Source: Prillingera fragicola
Lineage: Eukaryota; Basidiomycota; Tremellomycetes; Trichosporonales; Trichosporonaceae
Assembly: GCA_002335605.1 (NCBI GenBank)
Contig: BEDY01000014.1
Location: 186,001 to 250,000 of the forward strand
Reading direction: 5' to 3'
Length of the DNA: 64,000 nt
Within the stretch, counting starts at the first letter, position 1, and each line of letters begins with the position of its first letter. Below the pieces are notes generated by a model. That model saw nothing but the letters and a program-made list of their open reading frames with translations, did not search any database and had not been told where the DNA came from. The position numbers and the translations under genes are program-made. This document shows positions 11,469 to 22,647 of this stretch, piece after piece.

Positions 11469-13134
11469 CCGTGTGTGTGCCACAGGGACAGGAACAACGT
11501 CTCAGGTGTTGGAGACGGCAGGAAAGATGGTGAGAAGCCGGGAACTCTTGATCCGACCGCAAGGAACGAAGAGATACGTTCGTGGTTTCAACGCTGGCGC
11601 AAAGCAAAGACTTGGGAAGCCTCGATACGCAGGCGTGCAGGTGACGTCGAGGGAAACAGTAGTGGCGGCGCCTGTAGAGGGCACGACTTGATCGCTTGAT
11701 GCGGCGGCGCACAGACACTAGCACGCACAACGAAACAATACAGATTGGGCGTGGATGCGCCTCGGTTTCCCTACCGTTGTTTTGGTACTTTGATCGTCGC
11801 CTTGAGAGACAGAACAGTAGCTGCTGTCCACAATCGAACGCTGGGCGCGAGCAGACTGGCTTTGGCGCTGCTGGGGTCTGTGTTGCTGTGTGGATGTGGT
11901 CTGCAGACGGTTTCGTGCCTTCTTTACACAGGTCGTGTTGCAGAGACTACTGCCGCACAGACACCGAGGGAAAGAGGCCGGATGCAGAGACACAAGCAGA
12001 GGGCGTTTGACGGTCGACGCTTTCGCAAAGCTGGTGTGCCGAGAGGTGCAAATGACGAGCAACGAGTGAGAGTGACTGGACAGAGCAGAAGTGTGCGTGA
12101 AGAACAGTGAGCCTGAGACGAAAGTGGGACTCGAGTCTCGGTGGTTAGGTGGTACCAGACAGCAGAGCCTGGGTCAGACTGGGCCTGGGTGACGAAAGAA
12201 CCAGCTGCTCCAGACTGCAGCCGAGCCGCGGCAACACCCCCTTCCTTCCCCCCCGGCCGCGCCCCCCAATCCCCTGTGACCGGGCGCGCAAGGGGCACAA
12301 GAGATTGCGCCCTCGGCGCCTCTGCCCCCGAGCACGCTACGTTGGGTTGGCTTTGGTGCTAATGTCCCTGAGGGAACACGACAGGGACAGGGGCGGCAAG
12401 GGGAAGTAGCTCAGTTTCCCTAGTGTTTTATCCCACAACACTTGGGCCATGAAGCCCCCCGCTGGGCGGCCACATGTCAGGGCGCATGGAGGGTGCAATT
12501 TGGGAGAGGCACGAGGCAGTTCGCCATTCAGATGTCGCACCTGTGGCCCGGTGGGTACCTTTGGACCCATCTGCGTCTGCTGCTGGCTGGACCTTTGGTC
12601 TTGCTCTTGGGGGCTGGGTTCAACCGTAATGGTCAGAGCAGCCTGCGTGCGAAGCGGACGAGAGCAAGGACACCTCTCCACAGTAAGTTCACTCCCAGCG
12701 CCTCGATGTTGCGATAGCAGTCCCGCATCGTTCCCGCAGTGCCCGCAACTCTTCTGCAATCACCTTGACAAGGCCCGTAACACGTCAAGCCGCGTCCTCA
12801 CGCGCAGACCAACGCGTCACGTCAGGACCTGCAACGCTGTATGCGCTGTAGGCCGAGGGAAGAAGACGCACAGCAGCCAACTCTCATAATCAGGAGAGCG
12901 CTTCATGCCGTTTCGGTGTCTGACAAGGAAGCGGAGCAAGTGGACCAGATCCCAGCCGTACGTAATGAAAGCGCCTGTCAGCTGCGCACTAATAATTCGG
13001 AGTAGCCCAATGAATTGCACCACCGATTCAAGGTCCCTTCCGGAAGTTCAGTCAAGTCGCGACGAAATGCAAACGCAATGTTCTATGGCTGGAATTTACA
13101 GTCATAGAGAATCGGGGTTGTTACCAATATCATC
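11469..13134. other. Gene-poor interval
   Basis: About 1.7 kb with no gene I can support. Open frames are short and inconsistent. It contains a C-rich stretch at about 12231-12275 on the plus strand and several CCCCT/AGGGG elements, which resemble stress-response or Mig1-type sites, but such motifs are common by chance in GC-rich DNA. It likely includes the promoter of the minus-strand gene to its left. Confidence 0.45.
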
Positions 13135-13230
13135 GGCGAGATGGCCGAGCGGTCTAAGGCGCTGTGTTAAGGTGTATACTTGTTATATATCCGCAGTCTT
13201 CGGACGTGGGTTCGAATCCCACTCTCGTCA
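13135..13230 (+). tRNA. tRNA-Leu (anticodon AAG) with an 18-nt intron
   Basis: Class II tRNA. The acceptor stem pairs GGCGAGA (13135-13141) with TCTCGTC (13223-13229) with one G-U pair, and A at 13230 is the discriminator base. The anticodon stem CTGTG pairs with CGCAG, and the loop TTAAGG places AAG at 13169-13171, reading leucine CUU. The intron is 13173-13190 (starts TGTATACTTG), one base 3' of the anticodon, the standard position for eukaryotic nuclear tRNA introns. The T arm GTGGG TTCGAAT CCCAC also supplies the pol III B box. A long variable region fits leucine. Confidence 0.93.
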
Positions 13231-13499
13231 ACAGAGGATTCAGTTCCTCCCAAGCCACCTTTTTGCATCAGTGGGCAGTTGATTTGCTGGTTGCTCAATG
13301 CTCTGGGAGTCGTACACTTGAATTGACCGGTCGGTGTCGAGGAAACGGAAATAGGCCGCTAAGAACGGGCCGAACCACCTCCACCACCGCGACTTGCGAA
13401 TGGCCCGACATTGAATCGGCATCTTGGACTTCTTGACTTCTCTTCACCCATCTTCTTTCTCGTCCCTACTGGTTCATCTCTTACCTCGTACAATCAACC

Positions 13500-14654
13500 A
13501 TGGCCGCTCCCTTCCAAGACTGCGCTGTGCTCTTTGTGAGCTCGCTCCTCCGCCCTAGAGCTAACAGCAGGGCGACTCCATCACCTCGCAGCAGTATGTC
13601 AACGGCAGCATGCAAAGTCGCTTTTGCGGTACGTACAGCTTCAGGGGGTGTTGGGTAGCTTATCCTTTTAGACGCCTACCGCCGCACACTGGATATTCTG
13701 AACCGTGGCTACGGAGGCTACAACACGCGCTGGTGAGTGTCACTACTCGAGCTTGGACTGACGAGCAGGGCCAAGCTCCTCTTCCCTACCATCTTTGCCA
13801 AGAAGGACACGGCAAATGTTCCTGCTGTGCGCCTGGTCACCATCTGGTTTGGTATGTCTATGGGGGAATGGCCGAGCTGACTAGGAGGCGCCAACGATGC
13901 GGTGCTGGCCGACGCTGTCCAGAAGGTCGCCCAAGCTGTCCCCCTCGACGAGTACAAGTCCAACCTCCGTTTCTTCCTTGAATCCCTCACCTCGACCGAG
14001 TCCGAGTATGCGGTTGCACACACTCCCGGACTGAACGTTGTGCTCGTGACTCCGCCGCCAATCTACCCCGCGATGATGGGCCCGGAGGACAACTTGTTCC
14101 GACTCGAGAGGACTGTCGAGGCTTCCAAGGCATATGCCGACGCTGTGCTGGAGCTTGCTGCCGAGTACAAGACCAAAGAGAGCGAGGGCGGTAACTGGAA
14201 GATTGGTGTGATTGACATGTGGGGGGAGACGCTCAAGGCGGCAGGTGGACAAGGCGAGGGGTTGAGGGAGTTCCTCACGTGAGTTGCTCGCTGTGCTTAT
14301 CGGGACCCGGGACGTTGCAGGCGGTCTGACCACGGTTGCTTTGTTCTTTGCTAATCCCACAGTGACGGTGTTCACCTCACCTCGAAAGGCTACGGCGTCC
14401 TCTGGGACGGATACACAAAGTTGGTCAAGAACGAGTTCAAGGGCCGCGGTCTGGACTGGGAGGACCTCGACGACTTGCCCCTGCGTATTCCTAGGTGCGT
14501 ACCACGAGAAGGCTAGCTTTCAATTCTGGAGCACATAGCATGTTCCACACATATTAAGAAACACAGGGCTGACACCAGCAGTTGGGAGGTCGTGGACGCG
14601 AAGAACCCTCAGCGCATCCTTGATGGCATGATGCTGCCGCCTATCCGCAGGTAG
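13500..14654 (+). CDS. IAH1: GDSL/SGNH esterase, isoamyl acetate-hydrolysing type
   Basis: Serine hydrolase expected to cleave short-chain esters such as isoamyl acetate, about 280 residues in seven exons. The SGNH blocks are all visible across the splices: VLFGDSIT (nucleophile Ser), the Gly of RGYGGYNTRW, IWFGANDAVL (Asn), and DGVHLTSKGY (Asp and His of the triad). The first intron falls inside VLF|GDS. The fourth intron (13852-13884) is only 33 bp and ends CTGACTAG, so the branch A lies about four bases from the splice site. The C-terminal tail is WEVVDAKNPQRILDGMM. There is no signal peptide, so a cytosolic enzyme is expected, as in yeast Iah1. The gene follows the tRNA by 270 bp. Confidence 0.92.
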
Positions 14655-14787
14655 GCTTCTTAGATTCTGCTACTATAGTTGATGCATGACACAATGAGCC
14701 ATTCACCAGTGGGGAGGCGCGCCAGACGGCAGTTACGAGCACAAGATGAAAGAGTGCTGAGCTTTGCTGGAATTCGTGGAGGTGGTT

Positions 14788-14806
14788 ACCGGCCCCGGTG
14801 GCCGGA
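14788..14806 (+). repeat. 19-bp motif, distal copy upstream of GH115 gene
   Basis: Sequence ACCGGCCCCGGTGGCCGGA. It matches 18 of 19 positions with the copy at 15001-15019. The spacing between copies is 213 bp. It contains paired CGG/CCG triplets like those bound by fungal Zn2Cys6 regulators. Confidence 0.5.
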
Positions 14807-15000
14807 CTCGCCAAAGAAAGCCTTGGATTCAATAGCAACAGCCTCGCTCCCCACCGACTGTTCCGAAAGAGGGTAGCTGATGACCAATAATGCAGTTATA
14901 TCCAGGGAATAGCAACACAAATGCATCCCAATGTTGCAGAAGCGAGCAATATCGTTGGTCTTGAGACGAAACCAACCCGGCCCGGAGAGCGGGACGGTGA

Positions 15001-15019
15001 ACCGGCGCCGGTGGCCGGA
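15001..15019 (+). promoter_or_regulatory. 19-bp motif, proximal copy, 65 bp before the GH115 start codon
   Basis: Sequence ACCGGCGCCGGTGGCCGGA, the second copy of the motif at 14788. The core ACCGGCGCCGGT is a perfect palindrome. Its position just upstream of the ATG at 15084 fits a transcription-factor site, or a site in the 5' UTR. The regulator is unknown. Confidence 0.45.
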
Positions 15020-15083
15020 TGCCCATCCTTCACTTATACCGAACGAATATCCCCCTCCGCAGCTCTCCTCACATTCCAACACC

Positions 15084-18000
15084 ATGCGTGTCCTATCCCC
15101 AGCTATACTTGCTGCGGCACTGGGAGCAGCTAGCCTAGCTCGTGCTCTTGGTGAGCCGCGTGTGATCACGTTCCCAACCGACGACGCCGACGCCGTCGTC
15201 AGCGACGCTCAGGTCGTATTCGGCAACAGCCATGAGAATGCCAAGCCTGGGAACGGCGACAAGAACAGCTTTCTTATTGCTACGCATAAACATAAGCATG
15301 CTACTCCGCTTCTTCTTGACTCGAACGACGACGAGGCAGTACACATCGCGGCGCGAACCTGGGCCGAGGACGTCTATCGCGTCGTTGGAGTGCGTCCCCA
15401 GCTTTACAACGACTCCCTGCCCCATTCGGCGGAGAGCGCGGTGGTTGTGGGCACCGTTCACAGCGATCTAATCAAGAGTCTTGAGGGTATGGACCATAGC
15501 TCGCTCGACGGCAAGTGGGAAGCCCATGACGTCCGCGTCTCGGCCAAGCCCCTCAAGGGTCTGGATGAAGCACTGGTCGTGGTTGGCAGTGACAGGGTGA
15601 GTTTCCAACCTGGCTCCGCCAAAGCTGACCTCAGCGCGGCACCATCTATGCCCTCTACACGCTCTCTGAACAGATGGGCGTCTCGCCTTGGCACTACTGG
15701 TCCGACGTCCCCATCCGCTCTCGCTCCACCGTCGGCTTTGCGCGCGATGCCGTCCTCGCCCACGGCGAACCTACTGTCAAGTACCGCGGAATCTTTATCA
15801 ACGACGAACACCCCGCGCTTTGGGGTTGGGCACAGAAGACGTTCAAGCGCAAGCTCTGGGAGCCTGCTTTCCAGGATGACTTTTACGCTCTCTGGTTCGA
15901 GATGATGCTCCGTCTGAAAGCCAACTACGCCTGGCCCGCAATGTACATTTCGAGCTTTAGCGTCGACGGCCTGGATGTAAGCAATGGGTTGCCCGAGGAG
16001 CCGATCCCGGGTCCTAACCTGGTGCTGGCCAACGCCATGGGCATTGTCATGGGTACGAGCCACCACGAGCCCATGGACAGGAACAAGCCCGAGTGGGACG
16101 CGTATGGGAGCGGCAAGTGGGATTGGACCAACAATGAGACCTTGACCGACTTCTGGACCTATGGCGCTGAAAGGTCGAGGGACAAGGATGTGCTCTACAC
16201 CTTGGGTATGCGCGGTGATGGCGACATGCCTCTCACTGGTGCAAGCCTTGAACTGGTCCAAAGTGAGTGCATGCTCGTGATCTAGCTGACCATTTAGACA
16301 TCACTGCCAAGCAGCTCGACATCCTGCGCGAGGTGTACGAGACTGACGATGTCAGCGATGTGCCCAAGATGTGGGCAATGTACAAGGAGGTGGCAGAGTA
16401 CTTTGTGGACGGGGTGAGTAACACTTGCCCTGCTGTAGCTGACGGCAGCTTGAGATCCCGCCGGACGTCAGCATTCTGTTCTCCGACGACAACTTTGGCA
16501 ACATTATGTCGGTCCTTCCACCAGAGCGTCAGCATGCTGCTGGTGCCGGAGTGTACTACCATGTCGACTGTGAGTGTAATATAGAGACTTGGACTAAAAT
16601 TACGTAGATGTTGGCTACCCCAGGGCCTACAAGTGGATCAACACTATTAACATGGCCAAGAGTAAGTCATTGTGACCCACCCTGTCTGACGCCACAGCTT
16701 GGGAGCAGATGAACATTGCCCAGGCCTTCAATACGACCGCCATCTGGATGCTCAATGTCGGCTCACTCAAGCCACTGGAGCTTCCCACCGAGCAGTTCCT
16801 CGCCCTTGCGTACGACTTTGAGGCCTGGCCCCTCAATTCCCTTGACGACTTCCTTCGTGCATGGGCAGCGAGGGACTTTGGTGAAGAGGTTGCGGACGAA
16901 GTCGCGGATATCATGGCAACCTACCAGGTGTACGCCTCGCGTCGAAAGCCAGAGATGTACAACTCGACGACCTGGTCTCTGATCAACTACCGAGAGTGAG
17001 TAACCTCTCTACCTCTTAGCTGATGCTTCAGGGCTGAAACCATCCTCGAGGAATGGGAGACTCTCACTGCCCGTGCCGACAAGGTCTATCGTCACCTCGA
17101 CGAAGCCACTCGCCCGGCCTTCTTCCAGCTCGTGTACATGCTGTGCTTGATGCAGACAAACATCAACAAGCTCCACATTTCAGTCGGTCGTTCCAACTTG
17201 TACGCCTACCAGTCACGGAACGCTGCCAACATCCATTCAAAGGCTGCCATTGCGGCCTTCGAGCAGGATGCCAACCTCACGGAGACCTTCCATGCCCTTA
17301 ACAACCGCCGCTGGGACCACATGCTCGATCAGACTCACATCAGCTGGGACTCGCACCTCGAGCCCCAACGTGACTTTCTCCCAGCAATCTCGTTCGTCAA
17401 CCCCAACCAGCCCGTTCGCGGCGGCATCCCCGTACCCGAGCTCACCCTGCCACACGAGTACCACACCCGCGTTTGCGTGGAGAATAGCATGGGCTCCTGG
17501 CCAGGATGGACCTACTGGAACTGTCCCGGAGAGGGCAAGTGTGGCGATCCCGTTCTGTACGCCATGGACCCGTTCGGCACGCAGGATCGCTGGATCGACA
17601 TTGGCAGTTCAGGACCTCGGACCGTCAAGTGGACCGCCAAGGCCGCCGAGCCGTGGCTCAAGGTGTCGCACACGCACGGCAAACTCACTTTGGATGCCAA
17701 GAATGACAAGCGCATTTATGTCTCTGTTGACTGGAACAAGGCCCCGAAAGCTGGTGACGAGGTTGTTCACACCGATGGGCACGTCCTCATCCAGTCCAGC
17801 GACGGTGCCAACGTCACCGTCACCGTACCCATCGTCGTCCCTTGCTCCGTACCCAACGAATTCAAGGGCCATGTCGAGGGAGACGGTTATGTCGTTATGG
17901 ACGCTGGCCGGCATACTTCCGTCGCCCCCGCAGTTGTAGAGGGAGAACACACTCTTGAAGAGATCAAGGGGTACGGCCGCTACCGCTCTGGGGTATCCAT

Positions 18001-18478
18001 GTTCCCGGTCACCAACGCAAACTACACTGCTGGAAGCGGACCCTCTGTGTCATTCGACTTCTGGACCCACGAGCCTGCCACTCCCGCTGTCACGGTTATC
18101 ATTGGTCCCGGCCTCAACTTTATTCTTGGCAAGGAACTGGCCTTTGCCTACCAACTCGACGACGGCCCCGTCAAGGAGATCCATCCCCACCCTCGTGAGC
18201 GCCTCGGTAGCCAGCGTAGTTGGCCTGGAGGACCGGGACTGTATGTCGGTGCCGTGCCGGCTGATTGGCCCGAGATTGTGCGCAACGACATGCGCAATGT
18301 CACCATTGGCGTTGGGGAAGATGCGGTTGAAGAGTTGCCGGCTGGTAAACACACCATCAAGCTGTTTGGCATGACGCCTGGAATTGTCTTTGAGCGTATC
18401 TGGGTCGACTTGGGTGGCATCGAGAAGAGGGGTTACAGCTACCTTGGTCCTCCTGCGAGCAAACGCGTGGGCATGTGA
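15084..18478 (+). CDS. Glycoside hydrolase family 115, xylan alpha-1,2-glucuronidase
   Basis: Secreted enzyme of about 1,057 residues expected to remove (4-O-methyl-)glucuronic acid side chains from xylan. The start at 15084 opens a signal peptide (MRVLSPAILAAALGAASLA, cleavage near ARA-LG). Seven exons are joined by 35-38-bp introns, several ending CTGAC plus a few bases and AG. Family features include YRGIFINDEHPALWGW, the block KANYAWPAMY, and the characteristic MGTSHHEPM with its adjacent His residues. The large final exon (after 17030) carries the helical region and the C-terminal GH115 beta-domain (GYVVMDAGRHTSV onward). Asn-X-Ser/Thr sites are frequent, consistent with secretion. A sugar transporter follows on the same strand, and a 19-bp motif is repeated upstream, so induction by hemicellulose is plausible but not shown. 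Confidence 0.94.
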
Positions 18479-18492
18479 AGATGATGGCTGTA

Positions 18493-18515
18493 GAATTATT
18501 TCATATAAATAATTC
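18493..18515. repeat. Perfect hairpin just after the GH115 stop codon
   Basis: GAATTATTT and AAATAATTC form a 9-bp perfect inverted repeat around CATAT, starting 15 bp after the stop codon. The AT-rich hairpin is unusual in this GC-rich DNA. It could mark 3'-end formation or mRNA stability. Confidence 0.5.
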
Positions 18516-19440
18516 CCGTTCGCCGTGAACATTCCCGTTCTTGAGTCGGGTCCGGGTCTGTGATGTGCATAGGTGTCAAATGTGTGCAGAGCCGTTTCGA
18601 TCCGTCATCTGCCGCGGGCTGCATGTGTTCACGAAATCTGGGCTCTGGTCTGGACATCAGATGGCACTTGCCGGTCCTTGAGCATTGATCAATAACCGCA
18701 TTCTGTTATCTCCTGAGTCTGCCTAGCTGGTCTCGGCTTTGCGCATCGACTCCTCAGAAGCAACATTGCTTTCCGCCACTTGGTTACCACCTGGGTACAT
18801 GCATTTGTCAGCCGGATTAATGGATTAATGAGGTGCGGATTCTGTGGACTAAAATGATCTCCAATGGCCACCTGGCCTCGCCAAAACACCTAGCCGAACA
18901 ACCCGCTTAAGACACCGGGTGGTGCACTCACTTGGCCTGAACGCCTTGCATATCATGCGCTGCCTGAGTACGACCACAGCACGCAAGAAGTTAGCGTGGT
19001 TGTTGACATGCCACAAAGCGAGGAATATAACACTAAAATAGCGAAATAAACCGAGGACATTCCCCGGCTCCACAGTACATCCCCACAAACACGGTTGTCT
19101 GGTGGAGCGACCGGATGTAGGAGCTGCACCAATGGGTAAGGTGTCCCACGACGCGTTTGCGTACTCGGACACGCTGATCGGTGACCGGTGATCTTGTGCA
19201 CATGACCATTCCAGACCCACTGTGTTGCGGGATCCGAGCATGAATAGAGCCACTATCTGCGTCCGAGACACCGTGGATTTGTCGCTCTCATTGGCTGGAT
19301 ATGCAAGTCGGTAATCACATACCGTTGTTCCACATGCTCCATCCGCAGTAAGTGGCAGTACCAGCTATTGCCGTAGTGGCTGCTTGAGCGACCCATTTGC
19401 GGCCTTACTTAACCCGGCTCTGGGAACGACATGGGACCCC
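18516..19440. other. Intergenic, promoter of the MFS transporter
   Basis: About 925 bp with no gene seen. It holds a tandem GGATTAAT GGATTAAT at 18814-18829. The region should contain the GH115 3' UTR and the sugar transporter promoter. Confidence 0.45.
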
Positions 19441-21257
19441 ATGGAGTTCCACAACCAACTCACAATGGCCAACTCCAGAATCAGCGACGAGCTGTCGCCC
19501 ACTCAAGTGCTTGAGAACAAACCCGCTACCGCGATCGAACATGTCGAGGAGGTAGACGCCAAACTCCAAGGATGGGACCAGGTGCGCGCTGATGCCATCG
19601 TGGCCGAGGAAGCCGAGCACGCCCTCGGCTTCCGCGACTCAATTAAGCTCTACCCCCGCGCAATCTTCTGGTCCATGGCACTCTCGCTGTGTATCGTGAT
19701 GGAAGGCTACGATACTGCTTGTGAGTGGCGTGGGAACATGCTGAAGCTGACATCAGTGCTTGGCTCAATTCTCGGTCTCGAGTCTTACCGCAAAAAGTTT
19801 GGCTTTTGGAGTGGCGAAGAGCATGGATATCAGCTCGAGCCCCAGTGGCAGATTGCCGTCAGCCAAGCGCCACTGATCGGCAACTTTTTGTGAGTATCCA
19901 TAAACATGTTGTAACCCCCACTAACCACGCAGTGGCATCTTTGTCGCCTCCTGGGCGCAGGACAAGTGGGGGTACCGCCGCACGATCCAGATCAATCTCG
20001 TGCTCATGGCCATCTTCATCTTCCCCGTCTTCTTTGCCCCGAGCATCCAAGTCCTGTTTGTCGGTGAAATGCTCTGCGGCTTACCCTGGGGCGCCTTTTC
20101 CTCGTCTGCAGTCTCGTACGCATCTGAAGTGACCCCAGTCTCGCTGCGCGGCTACCTCACGACCTACGTCAACCTGTGCTGGATCATTGGCCAATTCCTC
20201 TGCGCCGGCGTCCTCGTAGGCGTATCCCACCGCACTGACCAGTGGTCGTACAAGATCCCCTGGGCGGTCCAGTGGGTCTGGCCTGTGCCCCTCTTCCTCC
20301 TCGCGACGTTCGCGCCCGAGTCCCCATGGTTCCTCGTCCGCAAGGGCAAGCTCGCCGAGGCTGAACGCTGCGTGGCACGCCTGCAGAGCAAAGACCCGCG
20401 CGTGGACCCGGGCAACACGGTCGCGATGATGGTGCGCACCAACCAGCTGGAAATCGACAACAAAGTCGGCGGATCCTACTGGGACTGCTTCAAGGGGGTC
20501 GACCTGCGCCGTACCGAAATCGCCTGTGTGGCGTGGGCGGCGCAGCAGCTCGCTGGCTCGAGCTTTGCCGGTTCCCCAGTCTACTTTTTCCAACAAGCCG
20601 GACTACCCAGCGACAAGGCGTTCCAGCTCACCTTGGGATGTGCCGGTGTCGGGTTTGTCGGCACGTGCATGTCCTGGGTGACACTCACCTATTGCGGTCG
20701 CCGCCCAGTCTACCTCGTCGGCTTGTCGTTGATGGCTCTGTGGATGTTTATCATTGGCGGAGTCGCCTTCTCTGCCGAAGCAGGCAACGGTACCGCCAAG
20801 TGGATCCAGGCGGCCTTCTTCATGGTGGCAGTATTCACATACGACTTTACCATTGGCGTAAGTCTCAAGTCTGTGGGAAAACTAACAAAAAGCCCATGGC
20901 GTACTGCGTCGTAGGAGAAATCTCCTCTACGCGCCTCCGCGGCAAGACGGTAGGCCTCGCACGCAACGTCTACAACGTCACCGGCCTAGTCTGCAGCATT
21001 CTCGCTACGTACCAGCTCAACCCGACCGCGTGGAACTGGAAGGGCAAAGGCGGTTTGTTCTGGGTACGTCCACAGCAACACGGGTAGCTAGCTGACATGG
21101 CCAGGGTGTGTCTGCCTTTCTCGTGCTGGTGTGGGCCTACTTCCGCCTGCCTGAGGCGAGGGGGAGGACGTACCGCGAGCTGGATATTTTGTTTGAGCGC
21201 CGGATTTCTGCGCGCAAGTTTAAGCAGGAGGTCGTCAATGAGGAGGACGACGCGTAA
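19441..21257 (+). CDS. MFS sugar transporter, maltose/alpha-glucoside permease type
   Basis: Twelve-helix proton-coupled sugar importer of the SP family, about 550 residues in five exons. The start is the ATG at 19441 (MEFHNQL) or, with better context, 19465 (MANSRISDELS). After a hydrophilic N-terminus comes the block HALGFRDSIKLYPRAIFWSM, typical of Mal/AGT1-like permeases, then VMEGYDTALLGS. Further signatures are GIFVASWAQDKWGYRRT (loop 2-3), SEVTPVSLRGYLTTY, PESPWFLVRKGK after helix VI, LTYCGRRPVYLVG, and GEISSTRLRGKTVGLARN. The C-terminus ends LPEARGRTYRELDILFERR. Introns are 35-41 bp. The neighbour is a secreted xylan-debranching enzyme, so uptake of a hemicellulose-derived sugar is a reasonable inference; the exact substrate is not readable. 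Confidence 0.92.
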
Positions 21258-21447
21258 GACGTGTTTGTGGGTGGCGAGGGTGGGATCAGAAGTTTGGTAG
21301 GACAGGTCTGGGTAGTCGGATAGCAGTATGCACGATATAACTCCAGCCAGTGTGGGAGGACTGGGTGGCCGCGGCTGACACTGACCGAGCCACAGTAGTG
21401 CAGGGTGGACACAGAACAGGAACAAGCGCAACCATTAGCAGATAACA

Positions 21448-21460
21448 CCCCCCCCCCCCC
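21448..21460 (+). repeat. Run of 13 C residues
   Basis: A homopolymer tract in the 409-bp convergent spacer (21258-21665) between the MFS transporter and the NAD(P)HX epimerase. It is prone to length variation and sequencing error. No gene is seen in the spacer. Confidence 0.9.
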
Positions 21461-21665
21461 TCCCTTCGTGTCTTTGAAAAGCTCAGCCCTCGGCAGAACG
21501 ATGGTACGACGAAGGCTAGCGGGGCCGAGGCCGAGGACATTGCCATTTAGGACGTGCCGAAGTTGTCAACGCTTATGCCAGCTGCTGGCAACCTAAAATA
21601 CCATTTGCACACACACCAGGGTCCATGTCCGATGAAGCACATGCATGAGCCACAAGCCACGACTC

Positions 21666-22647
21666 TTACAGCTTGGAGCCGCCCGGTAGCTCCACTACCT
21701 GATCGACGCCAGGGTATTCGGGAAGGTTGAGCTCGTGCTCCTTTGCCATGGCACTGGGTATCAGCCATCGTACAGTACTGTAGACTCACTCTGGCACAAA
21801 CCGGCCACCTAAAAAGTGCCGTCCACCGTACGCCCGCGCACCTTCCTTCGGAGCCGTAAGCGACACGAGCACTTCGGGGTCAATCGTTTCCACTGTCGCC
21901 GAGTTGCCCTCGGCGTCGGGCTGGGTGAAGAGAGGCTGCCTGCCTGCTTCCACGCCCCAGCCGGAGGGAATGTCCACCTGTTCCTGTCAGCGGTGTGGGA
22001 ATGAGCAGGCGATGACACTTGCCGAGACGATTGGTGTGGCAGAGCGGGCGAGCGCGTTCAGGACCTTGTCAAAGGGTGCGCGAACGGGAGGCTGGAATGA
22101 GAAGCCTGTGGCGGTGTGAGTACGTTATCTGATAACTGCAATTACCAAAGATGGCATCCAGTACCACGTCTGTCTTGCCCAACGCCGCCTCAAAGTCGTC
22201 TGATGCACCGAGAATCGGAATATCCAAATTCTGCGCCTGCTTGAGCAGTCGCTGGTAGATTTCCTTGCTCCCGGGTTTCGGAAGGTAGATGGTGGGTGCG
22301 TATTTGAAGTGATGCAGGTGTCGTGCGGCCACCAGACCATCGCCTCCCTTGGACGTTAGTTGTCGGCCGTCAGAATGAAACCTGTACCTGATTGCCAGGT
22401 CCGCAGCAGACGAGAACACGCTTGTGTCCTGAAGGAGGGTACGTCTTGTACACTGTCTGGGCACATGCCAGTCCAGCGAGCTCCATCAGCTGCAACAGTT
22501 AGCATAGCAAGCAGAGTTGTGAGACCGCTGTACGAGGCGTGGGCGATGCTTGCTGCGCACCTGATCGAGCGAGAATGCACCATGTGCAGACATCAACTCT
22601 TCATCAATCTGCTGTGCTAGCTTCTGTCCAATGTATCGCAGCGACAT
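21666..22647 (-). CDS. NNR1: NAD(P)H-hydrate epimerase (YjeF_N domain)
   Basis: Metabolite-repair enzyme that interconverts R- and S-NAD(P)HX so that the partner dehydratase can restore NAD(P)H. About 250 residues in six or seven exons. The start at 22647 reads [20 protein letters not shown], the usual family N-terminus without an obvious targeting peptide. The Rossmann block is [13 protein letters not shown] joined by an intron to [11 protein letters not shown]. It is followed by [12 protein letters not shown], the catalytic Asp region, and by [12 protein letters not shown], the potassium-binding/NADX site. The C-terminal sheet is [20 protein letters not shown] and the last exon ends [10 protein letters not shown]. 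All expected motifs are present. The gene is convergent with the sugar transporter and divergent from the DHA2 transporter. Confidence 0.92.

Noticed and set aside
12231..12410. Cluster of CCCCT/AGGGG sites as a stress-response element array
   Set aside because: The stretch is simply C-rich, such short motifs are expected by chance, and no nearby gene start depends on it.
14784..14820. Additional exon of the IAH1 gene after 14654
   Set aside because: The reading frame ends cleanly at 14654 after a normal family C-terminus; later sequence has no in-frame acceptor and belongs to the GH115 promoter.
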